From contig BDTT01000030.1 in assembly GCA_002897995.1 (NCBI GenBank), forward strand, positions 1 to 58,212: 58,212 bases of DNA. The letters run 5' to 3'. Of the stretch, positions 1-9,702 are shown one piece after another. This DNA is from a bacterium BMS3Bbin10 (GTDB lineage Bacteria > Pseudomonadota > Alphaproteobacteria > Rhizobiales > Methyloligellaceae). Under the pieces are notes generated by a model, which ran no database searches, was not told the DNA's origin, and worked only from the letters and a program-made list of their open reading frames with translations. The translations under genes were made by a program, and so were the position numbers. How positions within the stretch are numbered: the first letter of the stretch is position 1; each line of letters opens with the position of its first letter.

Positions 1-1
1 C

Positions 2-1135
2 GTCCCGCATGCGCTGTTCTTTCTTCCCGACTTCGGCGGCGGCGGCGCACAGAGGACGCTGATCAATCTTGTTGCCGCGATTCCGGCGGACCTTCTGGAA
101 GTTGAGTTTGCAGTTGTCGATTCAAGCGGGCCGGCTTCACGCTGGGTGCCTCCAGGGCTCGCCTATCACGACCTTGGGGGGTGCGGGACGATGAGAGCGC
201 TGCCCTCGCTGGCGCGGCTTATCAGGTCAAGCAGGCCAGATGTGGTAATTTCGACCATGCTGCATGCTAATATCGTGACCTTCGCCGCAACCCGGCTGGC
301 GGGGGCTAACTCTACTCTCATACTCCGCGAGACCAACTCGCACCGCGCCCAGCGCGACCTGAGCCGGGGTTACCGGTGGCTTGGAGGCATTGCCTACCGT
401 CGCGCCGACCTGGTGGTCGCGCTGTCGGAAGGCGTGCGCCGTGAACTCATCGAGGATATGGAGCTCATGCCGGAACGCGTCACCACGATCCCCAATCCGG
501 TAAATGTCGCGGCCATTGGCACGCGGATTGCCGAAGCCCGCAGGGAGCCATCGCCCTGGCCGGCTGGTGTCAGGGGGCCAAAAATTCTGGGAATCGGAAG
601 GCTGGTTCCGCAGAAGGCCTTCGATGTGCTGATAGACGCAGCCGCCCTGCACGTCCCGCAAGCCCGCATCGTGCTGCTCGGAGATGGACCCGAAAGGGCC
701 GCGCTCACGCAACGCGCGGCCCGGCGGGGCATCGCGGACCGGCTCTCGATGCCGGGCTTCGTCGAAGACATCTCTCCCTATCTTGCCCATGCCGACCTTT
801 TCGTATTGTCATCGCGCTGGGAGGGATTCGGCCACGTCATCGTCGAGGCCATGGCCGCCGGACTGCCGGTTGTTTCAACCGATTGCCCATACGGTCCCGC
901 CGACATTCTCACACATGAGAAGAGCGGGTTACTCGTTGCAAACGAAGACGCCGATGCCCTGGGACAAGCGATACGCCGGGTTCTGGACAATCAGACGTTT
1001 CGCCGCAAACTTGCTGTAGAAGGGCGGAAAGCCGCGGCACGATTTGAATCCGAAATAGTGGCGCGGCGCTATGCGGCCGCACTCCACGGCGCGATCGAGC
1101 GGCGCAGAGGCGGCAACGCAGCGGGTAATCGTTAA
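2..1135 (+). CDS. GT4-family glycosyltransferase (5' end outside window)
   Basis: Transfers a sugar from a nucleotide donor to a growing envelope glycan in the cytoplasm; donor and acceptor cannot be told. The reading frame is open to the left edge and the first visible residues (ALFFLPDFGGGGAQRTLINL) are the usual glycine-rich GT4 N-terminus, so the start lies upstream of the window; the internal GTG at 146 is not the true start. The C-terminal half has the donor-binding fold, with ILGIGRLVPQKAFDVLIDA and the EX7E motif in EGFGHVIVEAMAAGLPVVSTD. The stop is directly followed by the ATG of the next gene at 1136, so the two are probably co-transcribed. The family is clear; the specific linkage is unknown. 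Confidence 0.9.
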   Translation, partial: VPHALFFLPDFGGGGAQRTLINLVAAIPADLLEVEFAVVDSSGPASRWVPPGLAYHDLGGCGTMRALPSLARLIRSSRPDVVISTMLHANIVTFAATRLAGANSTLILRETNSHRAQRDLSRGYRWLGGIAYRRADLVVALSEGVRRELIEDMELMPERVTTIPNPVNVAAIGTRIAEARREPSPWPAGVRGPKILGIGRLVPQKAFDVLIDAAALHVPQARIVLLGDGPERAALTQRAARRGIADRLSMPGFVEDISPYLAHADLFVLSSRWEGFGHVIVEAMAAGLPVVSTDCPYGPADILTHEKSGLLVANEDADALGQAIRRVLDNQTFRRKLAVEGRKAAARFESEIVARRYAAALHGAIERRRGGNAAGNR

Positions 1136-2014
1136 ATGCGTCTCCTCCGCCACCTTGCGTCATTGCCGCCGCGTGAAACATGGCGGCTGGTTCGCCGGCG
1201 CCTTCCGGTTCTGCGCAACGCCCCGCCGTGGACCGCTGCGGATCTGCTCGCTTCCGTCAAACACAGGCAGGGTGTCCGTTTCGCTGAACTGCTGTTGCGT
1301 CAGGAAGCGATCCTGACCCGTGAAACAAACTGGAAGCCTCTCGATTTCGAAGCTGTCCGGGTCGTCGAGATCGGCTGCGGGCCACTGGCGGGCTACGGGC
1401 CGCTTGCCGTGTTTCGCGGCGCAGCCTCGTATGAGAGCGCCGAGCCGGAATGGGACCCGGATTTGTTCACGGGCGGCAAGATAGCGCAGGAGTATCTCTA
1501 TCCCCTCCACGCCGACTTTTGCGCGCTGTATGGACCACGCATGGATTTCGAGACCTTCAGGACCGCCCTGCGGGAGAAAATTGCGGTTCATTGCTCCGGC
1601 TTCGAAGCGGCGCCGATCGGGGGCCAGGCGGATATCGTTCTATCCCAGTCCTGCATGGAACATGTGTTTCCGCTTGAGGCGACTATCGATAAGCTCGCGG
1701 AAATCCAGACCCCGCAGACACGGTTTCTCCATCTGGTCGACTTCGGGAACCATTATCTGACGCCGAGTCCTTTCGAGGGGCTTTACGAACAACCGCCCGA
1801 GGCCTACATCGCCAGGCGCGGCAAGGCGATCAACATGCTGCGGTCCTCCGATATTCTGACACTGTTTGAGAACAGCGGCATTCCCGCCCGCATGATCCCC
1901 TCGCGCGTTGTTCCCGACGCATATTCCGGAACCATCCATGCCTGGTGGCGCGAACGCTATGACGATGAGGCGTTGTTCACGCAACTGGCGCTGGTCGCCA
2001 GTACTGGCGAATGA
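1136..2014 (+). CDS. SAM-dependent methyltransferase-like protein
   Basis: Predicted 292-aa soluble protein with a class I methyltransferase-like motif I, VVEIGCGPLAGYG, at about residues 76-88, and a later SQSCMEHVFPLEATIDKL segment that resembles the motif IV/post-I region of sugar methyltransferases. No close subfamily is recognised. It starts at the base after the upstream glycosyltransferase stop and its own stop overlaps the next ATG (ATGA), so translation is probably coupled within a glycan operon. It may methylate a sugar, but the divergent motif also allows a non-catalytic role. Confidence 0.72.
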   Translation: MRLLRHLASLPPRETWRLVRRRLPVLRNAPPWTAADLLASVKHRQGVRFAELLLRQEAILTRETNWKPLDFEAVRVVEIGCGPLAGYGPLAVFRGAASYESAEPEWDPDLFTGGKIAQEYLYPLHADFCALYGPRMDFETFRTALREKIAVHCSGFEAAPIGGQADIVLSQSCMEHVFPLEATIDKLAEIQTPQTRFLHLVDFGNHYLTPSPFEGLYEQPPEAYIARRGKAINMLRSSDILTLFENSGIPARMIPSRVVPDAYSGTIHAWWRERYDDEALFTQLALVASTGE

Positions 2015-3096
2015 GGAACATCCTTCACGTTATTACCGGTCTGGGCGCGGGCGGCGCCGAGACGTTTCTGGTCCAGTTGGCCAGGGCGCTTCAAGATCAC
2101 ACTGCGTCGCAGCATGTCGTTGCCCTGAAGTATCGCGGCTCCAATGCGGATATTCTGGAGTCGGCGGGCATTCCGGTCACGGATCTGGGCCTGACGTCGG
2201 CAATGAAGGGGCCGGCCGCGATCGCGCGTCTCGCCGGGCTGATCGCCCGAATGCGCCCGGACATTGTCCAGGGGTGGATGTATCACGGAAACCTCGCGGC
2301 GGCGTTGGCCCACCGTCTTGCGCCCGGCCGGGACCGGCGGCGCCTGTTCTGGAATATCCGCGCCTCCAATATGGATGCCGGGCGCTACGGGTCGCTGGTC
2401 CGCTGGAATGCGCGCCTCTCGTCCTGGCCCGATGTGGTCATCGCAAACTCCGAGGCCGGCCGCGACTTTCATCTCGACCACGGTTTTCGTCCCCTGAAGT
2501 TCGAGGTCGTCCCGAACGGAATCGACCCGGAACGGTTCCGTCCCGAGCCGGGAGCGCGCGCCGGGGTCCGGTCCGAACTCGGCATCGACGGGAAAAAGGT
2601 CGTTGCGATCCATATTGCACGGGTTGATCCGATGAAGGACCACGTCACGTTTCTGGAGGCGATGGCCCGCGTGCCGGATGCAAAGGGGCTGCTGGTCGGA
2701 ACCGGTACAGACGAAATCGACCTGCCGGAGAACGTCATGGCCCTGGGGCTCCGTTATGACATCGCCCGCCTCCACCAGGGCGCGGACATCATCGTTTCGA
2801 GTTCAGCCTTCGGTGAAGGCTTTTCAAACGCGATTGCAGAGGGCATGGCGTCCGGTCTCGTTCCGGTTGCAACCGATGTGGGCGACGCGGCGCTTATAGT
2901 CGGCGACACCGGCCAGGTTGTCGCTCCTCGCGATTCCGGCGCTCTGGGCAGGGCGATCGCGAGGGAGGCGGAACGGCCGGCGAAGGAAAGGCGCCTGCGC
3001 GGACTGCGGGCGCGCCGGCGAATTCTTGACGACTTTGCGCTTGACCGGGCGATGGAGACCTTTGCCGGGCTCTATGGAATTACAAGCGCGCGATGA
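2011..3096 (+). CDS. GT4-family glycosyltransferase
   Basis: A 361-aa glycosyltransferase with the N-terminal ILHVITGLGAGGAETFLVQLARAL motif typical of WcaL/RfaB-like GT4 enzymes, and a C-terminal EX7E donor site in EGFSNAIAEGMASGLVPVATD. Expected to act at the cytoplasmic membrane face in assembly of the repeat unit. It overlaps the preceding gene by 4 bases. About 90 bases separate it from the next gene. Donor sugar unknown. Confidence 0.9.
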   Translation: MRNILHVITGLGAGGAETFLVQLARALQDHTASQHVVALKYRGSNADILESAGIPVTDLGLTSAMKGPAAIARLAGLIARMRPDIVQGWMYHGNLAAALAHRLAPGRDRRRLFWNIRASNMDAGRYGSLVRWNARLSSWPDVVIANSEAGRDFHLDHGFRPLKFEVVPNGIDPERFRPEPGARAGVRSELGIDGKKVVAIHIARVDPMKDHVTFLEAMARVPDAKGLLVGTGTDEIDLPENVMALGLRYDIARLHQGADIIVSSSAFGEGFSNAIAEGMASGLVPVATDVGDAALIVGDTGQVVAPRDSGALGRAIAREAERPAKERRLRGLRARRRILDDFALDRAMETFAGLYGITSAR

Positions 3097-3187
3097 CCGC
3101 AACAACCGGCCTCGTGAGATAAGCGGCCGGTGACCGGCGATCATGCCCGGCCGGCGCAGAGCCTGTCGACAAAGCCTTTTCAGCGAA

Positions 3188-4366
3188 ATGACAATCGAAC
3201 CGCTAACGCTTTTCCTTCGTTCCCGCGCGCTGGCGCTGAAACGGCGGATCGCAATCGGGCTGCGCGGCGATTTCAACCCCTATCCGCAAGTCCCGGAGGG
3301 CGTATGCCTCAGCCCCAGCCTGCATGTCGGGGCGCGCGCCGGGAGAGCGTCTCTCAATCTCGACTGGGCATTGACCGGGGAGGGGTGCGTCGAGGCCTGG
3401 CGGAGCGAAGCGCGCGCACGACTGCGCGATCTTCTGCGCGTTCCCGATGAGACCGGCCCCGTATCCGCGGTCTGCGAACGCGTCATGCCGGTCGCCGCGG
3501 GCTATGAGCGCCGCAGGGTTTATCTGCGGTTCGGGCCGGGATGCGACGCTCCGGTGGACATTGTCGCGCGCGCGGGAACGCCCGCGGACCGGCCGAACCC
3601 GGCGCCCGTGGTGATCTGCATGCAGGGAACGAATTCAGGAGCCCATCTCAATCTTGGGGAGGTGCGGATGCCGGCCGACGTCTACAAGGTTGCAAGGGGA
3701 AGCGCTCTTGCGCTTCAGGCGGCGGACAATGGCTATGTCGCGGTGTCCTTCGAGCGGGCATGTTTCGGCGAACGCCGGGAGCGGCATCTGGAAAAGAGGT
3801 CGGCGGGTCCGACGGTCGATGCGGCCTTTCATTCCCTCGTCCTCGGCGAAACGGCGCTTGGACAGACAGTCGCGGAGCTTGAGGCCCTGAGACGCTGGAT
3901 TGGCGATGAGCTTGCGCCGGGAGCCCCCGTCTATCTGGCGGGCTACTCCGCCGCCGGAACGGCCGCCATCGCCGCCGCTGCGGCGAGCGGCGATTTTGCC
4001 GGCATTGCGGTGGGGGGGTGCGTCGGCATGATGCGCGACACGCTGCTTCGGCGGGGGGCGGGCGGTTACAATGAAGTTCCGGACATTCTGAAATGGTTTG
4101 AGTTCGATGCGTTGCTCGCCCTGATCGCGCCGCGGCCATGTCTGGTCATAGCCGGCGTGAGCGACCATATCTGGCCCCATTCGGCGGCGGAGACCGTAAT
4201 GGCTGCCGCCGGGCGAGCGTGGGAGTATCAGGGCGCCAGCGGCTCGCTGCGATTGGTGAAGGCGCCCGGCGGGCACAGCTATTACCCGGAATTGATGTGG
4301 CCGGAACTGGCCCGGCTGGTCGCCGCCTCGCAAACCGACAACAAGATATTGAAGCCACCGGCATGA
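3188..4366 (+). CDS. Alpha/beta-hydrolase (esterase/deacetylase-like)
   Basis: A 392-aa protein with an alpha/beta-hydrolase catalytic set: nucleophile elbow GYSAAGTAA in the middle, an acid candidate in GVSDHIWPHS and a histidine in APGGHSYYPEL near the C-terminus. An oxyanion-side strand PVVICMQGTNSGAH precedes the elbow. It resembles acetyl-xylan-esterase/dienelactone-hydrolase-type enzymes rather than lipases; in a glycan locus, removal of acyl groups from a sugar is a reasonable inference. No signal peptide is evident. The ATG at 3188 gives a compact N-terminus; an in-frame ATG at 3143 would add 15 residues; neither has a convincing ribosome site. Its stop overlaps the next start (ATGA). 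Confidence 0.75.
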   Translation: MTIEPLTLFLRSRALALKRRIAIGLRGDFNPYPQVPEGVCLSPSLHVGARAGRASLNLDWALTGEGCVEAWRSEARARLRDLLRVPDETGPVSAVCERVMPVAAGYERRRVYLRFGPGCDAPVDIVARAGTPADRPNPAPVVICMQGTNSGAHLNLGEVRMPADVYKVARGSALALQAADNGYVAVSFERACFGERRERHLEKRSAGPTVDAAFHSLVLGETALGQTVAELEALRRWIGDELAPGAPVYLAGYSAAGTAAIAAAAASGDFAGIAVGGCVGMMRDTLLRRGAGGYNEVPDILKWFEFDALLALIAPRPCLVIAGVSDHIWPHSAAETVMAAAGRAWEYQGASGSLRLVKAPGGHSYYPELMWPELARLVAASQTDNKILKPPA

Positions 4367-5094
4367 CCGACCCGCTTTCAGACTATCGCGCTGTCTGGAG
4401 CCGCAAGCCGGTCCTGCGCACCGTATATTCCGACTTCTTCGCGCGGCTGGCGGGGCACTGCAAACCCGGCCGGACGCTGGAGATCGGCGGCGGGATCGGC
4501 AATCTGAAAGAAATGCTGCCCGATGCCGTTTCCTCCGACATTCAATATTCGGATCACCTCGATTTTGTCGCCGACGCCCAAAGCCTCCCCTCGGGGCGCG
4601 GTGTCTTCGCCAATATCGTCATGCTGGACGTGCTTCACCATCTGGAGTTTCCGATCCGTTTCCTTAAAGAGGCAACGCGAACGCTGGAGCCGGGGGGGCG
4701 GATTGTCATGGTCGAACCGGCGATCACGCCGGGCAGCTCGCTTTTTTACCGCCTGATCCACCATGAGCCGGTCCGCATGTCCGCCGATCCGCTCCTTGAC
4801 GGCGAGCCGGACCCGGCGCGCGATCCCTATGACTCGAACCAGGCCATCCCCACGCTGCTGGTGACGAAATACAGACGCAGGCAGCAAGTGCTGGTCCCGG
4901 ACCTGAAACTGCGGAATATCGAATGGTTTTCGTTTCTGGCCTATCCGCTGAGCGGCGGTTTCAAACCCTGGTCTCTGATAAGCGAGCCGATGGCCCGGCG
5001 CCTGCTCGGACTTGAAAAGAATCTGGAGCGGCCATTGGGGAGAATCTTCGGTTTTCGCGTTCTGATCGTCTTCGAAAAGCGACAACCGCAATAG
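4363..5094 (+). CDS. Class I SAM-dependent methyltransferase
   Basis: A 243-aa methyltransferase. Motif I is TLEIGGGIGNLKEML; the post-motif acidic strand SSDIQYSDHLDFVADAQSLP and motif IV NIVMLDVLHHLEFP follow, then GGRIVMVEPAITPGS, a layout typical of Methyltransf_11 enzymes. The frame is open further upstream, but the ATG at 4363 overlaps the stop of the hydrolase (ATGA) and fits the family N-terminus. Likely methylates a sugar or lipid intermediate of the surface glycan; the substrate is not deducible. Confidence 0.82.
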   Translation: MTDPLSDYRAVWSRKPVLRTVYSDFFARLAGHCKPGRTLEIGGGIGNLKEMLPDAVSSDIQYSDHLDFVADAQSLPSGRGVFANIVMLDVLHHLEFPIRFLKEATRTLEPGGRIVMVEPAITPGSSLFYRLIHHEPVRMSADPLLDGEPDPARDPYDSNQAIPTLLVTKYRRRQQVLVPDLKLRNIEWFSFLAYPLSGGFKPWSLISEPMARRLLGLEKNLERPLGRIFGFRVLIVFEKRQPQ

Positions 5095-5184
5095 ACTCCC
5101 CCAAGCGGACCCCTTACAAGGCGGGACTGATAATGAGCACCCTCACCGTGCTTCGGTATAGTCTGGAAAGTATCTGGAAAGTAA

Positions 5185-6687
5185 ATGAGTAGCGCGGAAG
5201 AAAAGCATCATACTAGCCATGATGCGGACCAATCATCTCCAGTCTCTGGATCCTGGTCGAAGCGCAAAACCGCCTATCTGCGCGCGGTCGAACGGCTGGC
5301 GCCGGACTGGGACAAATGGATCGCGCGCAACGGCTATTTTCACGGGCGCGACGCCCAGTATATGCGCTTTCTCATCCCGGAAGATTCCCGCGTGCTTGAG
5401 CTCGGCAGCGCGACCGGGTGGCTTCTCGATGAGCTCAGTCCGGCCAAGGGCGTCGGCGTGGATTTTTCCGCCGCCATGACGGACCAGGCCAGGACCAAGC
5501 ATCCGCGTCTTACGTTTCTGCACGGCGATATAGAGGACCGGGAATTTATGGCCTCGCTCGAGGGCGAGGGACCGTTCGATTATATTATCCTGTCCGACAC
5601 CGTCGGTTATCTCGACGATATCATCGAGACGCTCAAATCGATCTCGCGGCTGTGCCAGCCCCATACGCGCCTGGTTGTGTCCCACTATTCCCATCTCTGG
5701 GAGCCGGTGCTGCGTGTCGCCGAAGCATTTGGATTGCGCAAGAAAGTCAACGGCGATTACAACTGGCTGTCACCGGCCGACATCGAGATGTTCCTTCGCC
5801 TGTCCGGCTTCGAAACCGTGAAAAAGGAAAACCGCCAGCTTCTCCCCAAGCGTCTGCTGGGGCTGGGGACGCTGGTCAACCGTTTCATCGCCCCGTTGCC
5901 TCTGATCCGGGGTCTCTGCGTGCGGACCTATGCGGTGGCGCGCAGCGCCGACGCCGTTCGCGCAACCAAACCCTCCGTTTCGGTTGTCGTTCCGGCCCGC
6001 AATGAGCAGGGGAATATCGCGCCGGCGATCCGCCGCATCCCGGACTTCGGCGCGAAGACGGAAATCATTTTCGTCGAAGGTCACTCCAAGGACGGCACGT
6101 GGGACGAGATTTTGCGCCAGAAAGAGGCCAACCCGTCGCTCGATATCGTCGCAATCCAGCAGCCCGGAAAGGGCAAGGCCGACGCCGTATGGGCGGCCTT
6201 CGACATTGCCAGGGGCGACATATTGATGATCCTCGATGGCGATCTGACGGTGCCGCCGGAGGATTTGGGTAAATTCTACGACGCCCTCGCCAGCGGAACA
6301 GGTGAATTCGTAAATGGAACGCGTCTTGTCTATCCGCTCGAAAAGGACGCCATGCGGTTCCTGAATTATCTGGCCAACCGGACCTTTGCGCGGATTTTTT
6401 CCTATCTATTGAATCAGCGCTTTTCCGATACCCTGTGCGGTACAAAGGTGCTTTACCGCCTGGACTATCAGCGGCTCAAGGCGGGGCGGGCCTATTTCGG
6501 CGATTTCGATCCCTTTGGCGATTTCGATCTGCTGTTCGGGGCGGCGAAGCTCAATCTCAAGATCGTGGAAGTGCCGGTGCGCTACGAGGCGCGGGCCTAT
6601 GGCGAGACGCAGATCTCGCGGTTCCGTCATGGCCTGCTGCTGTTGCAGATGGTAGTTTTCGCGTTTCGCAAGCTGAAGATGATCTGA
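5185..6687 (+). CDS. Bifunctional methyltransferase-GT2 glycosyltransferase fusion
   Basis: A 500-aa fusion. Residues ~60-215 form a methyltransferase domain (VLELGSATG at 70-78, DYIILSDTVGYLDDI for motif IV). Residues ~265-495 form a GT-A glycosyltransferase of family 2 (VSVVVPARNEQGNIAP at 265-280; the metal-binding DGD at 351-353), closest in style to dolichyl-phosphate mannose synthase/DPM1-like enzymes, with a hydrophobic C-terminus (GLLLLQMVVFAFRKL). One polypeptide could thus transfer a sugar to a lipid carrier and methylate the product or an intermediate. It is followed 24 bases later by a flippase-like membrane protein. Both domain assignments are firm; coupling of the two activities is inferred. 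Confidence 0.88.
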   Translation: MSSAEEKHHTSHDADQSSPVSGSWSKRKTAYLRAVERLAPDWDKWIARNGYFHGRDAQYMRFLIPEDSRVLELGSATGWLLDELSPAKGVGVDFSAAMTDQARTKHPRLTFLHGDIEDREFMASLEGEGPFDYIILSDTVGYLDDIIETLKSISRLCQPHTRLVVSHYSHLWEPVLRVAEAFGLRKKVNGDYNWLSPADIEMFLRLSGFETVKKENRQLLPKRLLGLGTLVNRFIAPLPLIRGLCVRTYAVARSADAVRATKPSVSVVVPARNEQGNIAPAIRRIPDFGAKTEIIFVEGHSKDGTWDEILRQKEANPSLDIVAIQQPGKGKADAVWAAFDIARGDILMILDGDLTVPPEDLGKFYDALASGTGEFVNGTRLVYPLEKDAMRFLNYLANRTFARIFSYLLNQRFSDTLCGTKVLYRLDYQRLKAGRAYFGDFDPFGDFDLLFGAAKLNLKIVEVPVRYEARAYGETQISRFRHGLLLLQMVVFAFRKLKMI

Positions 6688-6711
6688 CCATACCTGCAGG
6701 GGGATGATGGG

Positions 6712-7677
6712 GTGACAAATCGGGTGCGGGCCTGGCTGGCGGTCGCCGCGAAGCTCACCGTCACAATTGGTTTACTGGCCTGGCTCCTTAGAAACGTCGA
6801 TTGGGGCAAGCTCTTTGTGCTGATCGGCGGGATCGCGCCATTGCCGCTAACCGTGGCGATCACGGCGTTGCTGGCGCTCATATTTCCGGTCGCCCGCCGC
6901 TGGAACCTCATTGTCGCGGCGCTTGGCGGGAGCATCGGCTATCTGAGCTCGCTGCGCATGATCCTGATGACCGTGCTTGTCAATCAGACCGTGCCATCGA
7001 ACCTTGGAGGGGATGCCTACCGGGTCGTGGCGACCGTGCGATCAGGCATGCCATGGAAGCGCGCCACACTCGCGGCGATTGTCGATCGGCTCATTGCATT
7101 GCTCGCGCTCGCCCTCGTCGCCTTGTTTGGCGTGCTGGCCTTGCTCGATTACGCCGGACTTGAGAACCAGAGACTGGTCACAATCATCGGCACCGGCGCG
7201 ATTGTAGGCGGCACGCTTTCAGCCTGGATATTCTTCCGCTCACGCTTTGCCGCCACCCTCGCCGGGGGAAGCGAGATCCTGCAGCGCCTGATCACTGCAT
7301 TGGGCGCGCTGCTCAACAAGCCCGCGGAGGCGGCATATCTGGTCGTCCTCTCGATCATCGTTCAATGCGTCACGATTGCCGTGATGAGCATCGTGGCCAT
7401 AAATGTGGGAGTTGATGTCCCCCTGTTTCCGATGCTCGGGGTTTGCGCGCTGGGCCTTCTCATCTCAAGATTGCCCGTGTCACTGGGCGGCTGGGGTGTT
7501 CGCGAGGGAACACTCGTATTAGGGTTCGCGCCGTTTGGCGTTTCACGCGAGGCCGCACTCGCGGCGTCGATTACTTATGGCCTGGCGGAATTGGCCGCGG
7601 CTATCATCGGTGGCATCATCTGGCTTGTCTGGACCGTTGCGTCAGACACAAACGCCGGGAAAAAAAGGCAAGCATGA
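6712..7677 (+). CDS. UPF0104 / lysylphosphatidylglycerol-synthase TM-region-like membrane protein (flippase-like)
   Basis: A 321-aa integral membrane protein with about eight hydrophobic helices and the family signature regions [15 protein letters not shown] near residue 90 and [14 protein letters not shown] near 250, as in the MprF flippase-like domain and AglD2-type proteins. Such proteins often lie beside polyprenyl-phosphate glycosyltransferases, as here (fusion gene 24 bases upstream). Role is probably lipid-linked sugar translocation. Translation begins at GTG 6712; its stop overlaps the gmd ATG. Confidence 0.85.
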   Translation: MTNRVRAWLAVAAKLTVTIGLLAWLLRNVDWGKLFVLIGGIAPLPLTVAITALLALIFPVARRWNLIVAALGGSIGYLSSLRMILMTVLVNQTVPSNLGGDAYRVVATVRSGMPWKRATLAAIVDRLIALLALALVALFGVLALLDYAGLENQRLVTIIGTGAIVGGTLSAWIFFRSRFAATLAGGSEILQRLITALGALLNKPAEAAYLVVLSIIVQCVTIAVMSIVAINVGVDVPLFPMLGVCALGLLISRLPVSLGGWGVREGTLVLGFAPFGVSREAALAASITYGLAELAAAIIGGIIWLVWTVASDTNAGKKRQA

Positions 7678-8726
7678 TGAAAAAAGCCCTGATCACCGGC
7701 ATCACCGGCCAGGACGGGTCCTATCTGGCTGAATACCTGCTTGAGAAGGACTATGAAGTCCACGGGATTATCCGGCGCAGCTCCGTCTTCAACACCGATC
7801 GTATCGACCATCTCTACCAGGATCCGCATGAGCGCAACCCGCGCCTTTTTCTTCACTATGGCGATCTGACCGACAGCTCGAGCCTGCGCGGCATTCTGGA
7901 GAAGACGCAGCCCGATGAACTCTACAATCTCGGCGCGCAGTCCCATGTCCGGGTGAGTTTCGATATGCCGGAATACACCGCCGATACGGTTGCGATGGGC
8001 ACTCTGCGGCTGCTGGAAGCCGTCAGGGATTATGAGCGCATCCACGACCGGAAGATCAGGCTCTATCAGGCGAGTTCATCGGAGATGTTCGGCGCGGCGC
8101 CGCCGCCGCAATCGGAAAACACCGCATTCCGGCCCTGCAGCCCCTACGCCGTGAGCAAGGTGGCGGCGTTCTGGCATTGCGTGAATTACCGCGAAGCCTA
8201 CGGCATGTTCATCTGCAACGGCATCCTGTTCAATCACGAGAGCCCGCGGCGCGGCGAGACGTTCGTGACGCGAAAGATCACCAAGGCGCTGGGGCGGATA
8301 AAACACGGCCTCCAGTCGAAACTTTTTCTGGGCAATCTGGATGCGAAGCGGGACTGGGGTTATGCGCGCGACTATGTGGAATCCATGTGGCTGATGCTCC
8401 AGCGGGACGAAGCGGATGACTATGCGGTCGCCACGGGCGAATCCTATTCGGTCCGGGAATTTCTGGAAGCGGCATTCACCTATGCCGGGCTGGACTGGCA
8501 GGATTATGTTCAGATCGATCCGCAATATTTGCGGCCCAATGAGGTCGAATCCCTGTTGGGCGATCCGAGCAAGGCGCGCGAAAAGCTTGGCTGGAAACCG
8601 CGGACCAGCTTTACGGAGCTGGTTCACATGATGGTGGACGCCGACATGGAATCGGCCGCGCAGGAAAAAACGCTGGTCGATGCGGGCCATAATATCCCGG
8701 GTGCCGGCGGCGCACTTCGTGGCTGA
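7674..8726 (+). CDS. gmd: GDP-mannose 4,6-dehydratase
   Basis: Converts GDP-D-mannose to GDP-4-keto-6-deoxy-D-mannose, the first step to GDP-L-fucose. The 350-aa extended SDR shows the Rossmann motif [14 protein letters not shown] at the N-terminus, the diagnostic [20 protein letters not shown] region, SSSEMFG, and the catalytic YxxxK in [12 protein letters not shown]. The frame is open to 7443, but the ATG at 7674 (ATGATGA, after AAAAAAGGCAAGC) gives the canonical family N-terminus and overlaps the flippase-like gene's stop; ATG 7677 is equally possible. Neighbours fcl and manC complete the pathway. Confidence 0.97.
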   Translation: MMKKALITGITGQDGSYLAEYLLEKDYEVHGIIRRSSVFNTDRIDHLYQDPHERNPRLFLHYGDLTDSSSLRGILEKTQPDELYNLGAQSHVRVSFDMPEYTADTVAMGTLRLLEAVRDYERIHDRKIRLYQASSSEMFGAAPPPQSENTAFRPCSPYAVSKVAAFWHCVNYREAYGMFICNGILFNHESPRRGETFVTRKITKALGRIKHGLQSKLFLGNLDAKRDWGYARDYVESMWLMLQRDEADDYAVATGESYSVREFLEAAFTYAGLDWQDYVQIDPQYLRPNEVESLLGDPSKAREKLGWKPRTSFTELVHMMVDADMESAAQEKTLVDAGHNIPGAGGALRG

Positions 8727-9684
8727 AGCAGGCAGCGTCATACCGGCGTCCCCGAACCGGGACAGCTGCATATATATTGCAGGCCATCGCGGCCTTGCCG
8801 GATCGGCAATCGAGCGCCGCCTGAAGAAACTGAACTACCGCAATCTCGTGACGCGCGCGCGCGGCGAACTCGATTTGCGGGACCCGGGCGGCGTTGACGC
8901 GTTTTTTGCGGAGCAAAAGCCGGAATTTGTCTTCCTGGCCGCCGCGAGGGTCGGCGGAATAATGGCCAATGATCTCAACCGGGGGGACTTCATACGCGAC
9001 AATCTGCAAATCCAGCTGAACGTCATCGACGCGGCGCGGCGCTTCGGCGCCCGCAAGCTGCTGTTTCTGGGCTCGACCTGCATCTATCCGCGCGACGCGC
9101 CGCAGCCCTTGAAAGAAGAATATGTTCTGACCGGACCGCTCGAGCCGACGAATTCCGCCTATGCGGTGGCCAAGATTGCCGGGCTTGAAATGATCGATGC
9201 CTACCGCGCCCAGTTCGGTTTTAACGGCATCTCCATCATGCCGACCAATCTCTATGGCCCGCGGGACAATTTCGATCTGGAAACAAGCCATGTTCTGCCC
9301 GCGCTGATCCGGCGCTTTCATGACGCCAGGGCGGGCGATCTCCCCACGGTGACGATATGGGGAACGGGGAGCCCGTTGCGCGAATTCATGCATTGCGACG
9401 ATCTGGCCGATGCGGCCGTGTGGCTGATGGAAAATTACGACGAGGCGCAAATCCTCAATGTCGGAACGGGGGATGAAATTTCGATACTCGACCTGGCGCG
9501 CCTGGTTGCGAAGATCATCGGCTTCAGGGGTGACATCGTGACCGACCCGGCGAAACCCGACGGGACACCGCGCAAACTCTGCGATGTCTCAAAACTGGCG
9601 GGGCTGGGCTGGAAGTCCAAAATCGGATTGGAAGAGGGGATCGCCTCGACCTATGGATGGTTCGTGGAGAATGCGGCAGAGTAG
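8680..9684 (+). CDS. fcl: GDP-L-fucose synthase
   Basis: Epimerises and reduces GDP-4-keto-6-deoxymannose to GDP-L-fucose with NADPH. The protein has the Rossmann motif [30 protein letters not shown] and the catalytic YAVAKIAG, all typical of the WcaG/Fcl family; the length of 334 aa is slightly above usual (~310-320). The ATG at 8680 would overlap gmd by 47 bases and add a non-conserved leader of about 25 residues; the in-frame GTG at 8719, overlapping gmd by 8 bases, is a credible alternative start. It forms an operon with gmd. Confidence 0.95.
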   Translation: MRAIISRVPAAHFVAEAGSVIPASPNRDSCIYIAGHRGLAGSAIERRLKKLNYRNLVTRARGELDLRDPGGVDAFFAEQKPEFVFLAAARVGGIMANDLNRGDFIRDNLQIQLNVIDAARRFGARKLLFLGSTCIYPRDAPQPLKEEYVLTGPLEPTNSAYAVAKIAGLEMIDAYRAQFGFNGISIMPTNLYGPRDNFDLETSHVLPALIRRFHDARAGDLPTVTIWGTGSPLREFMHCDDLADAAVWLMENYDEAQILNVGTGDEISILDLARLVAKIIGFRGDIVTDPAKPDGTPRKLCDVSKLAGLGWKSKIGLEEGIASTYGWFVENAAE

Positions 9685-9702
9685 AGTCCGGGGGACGTCA
9701 TC

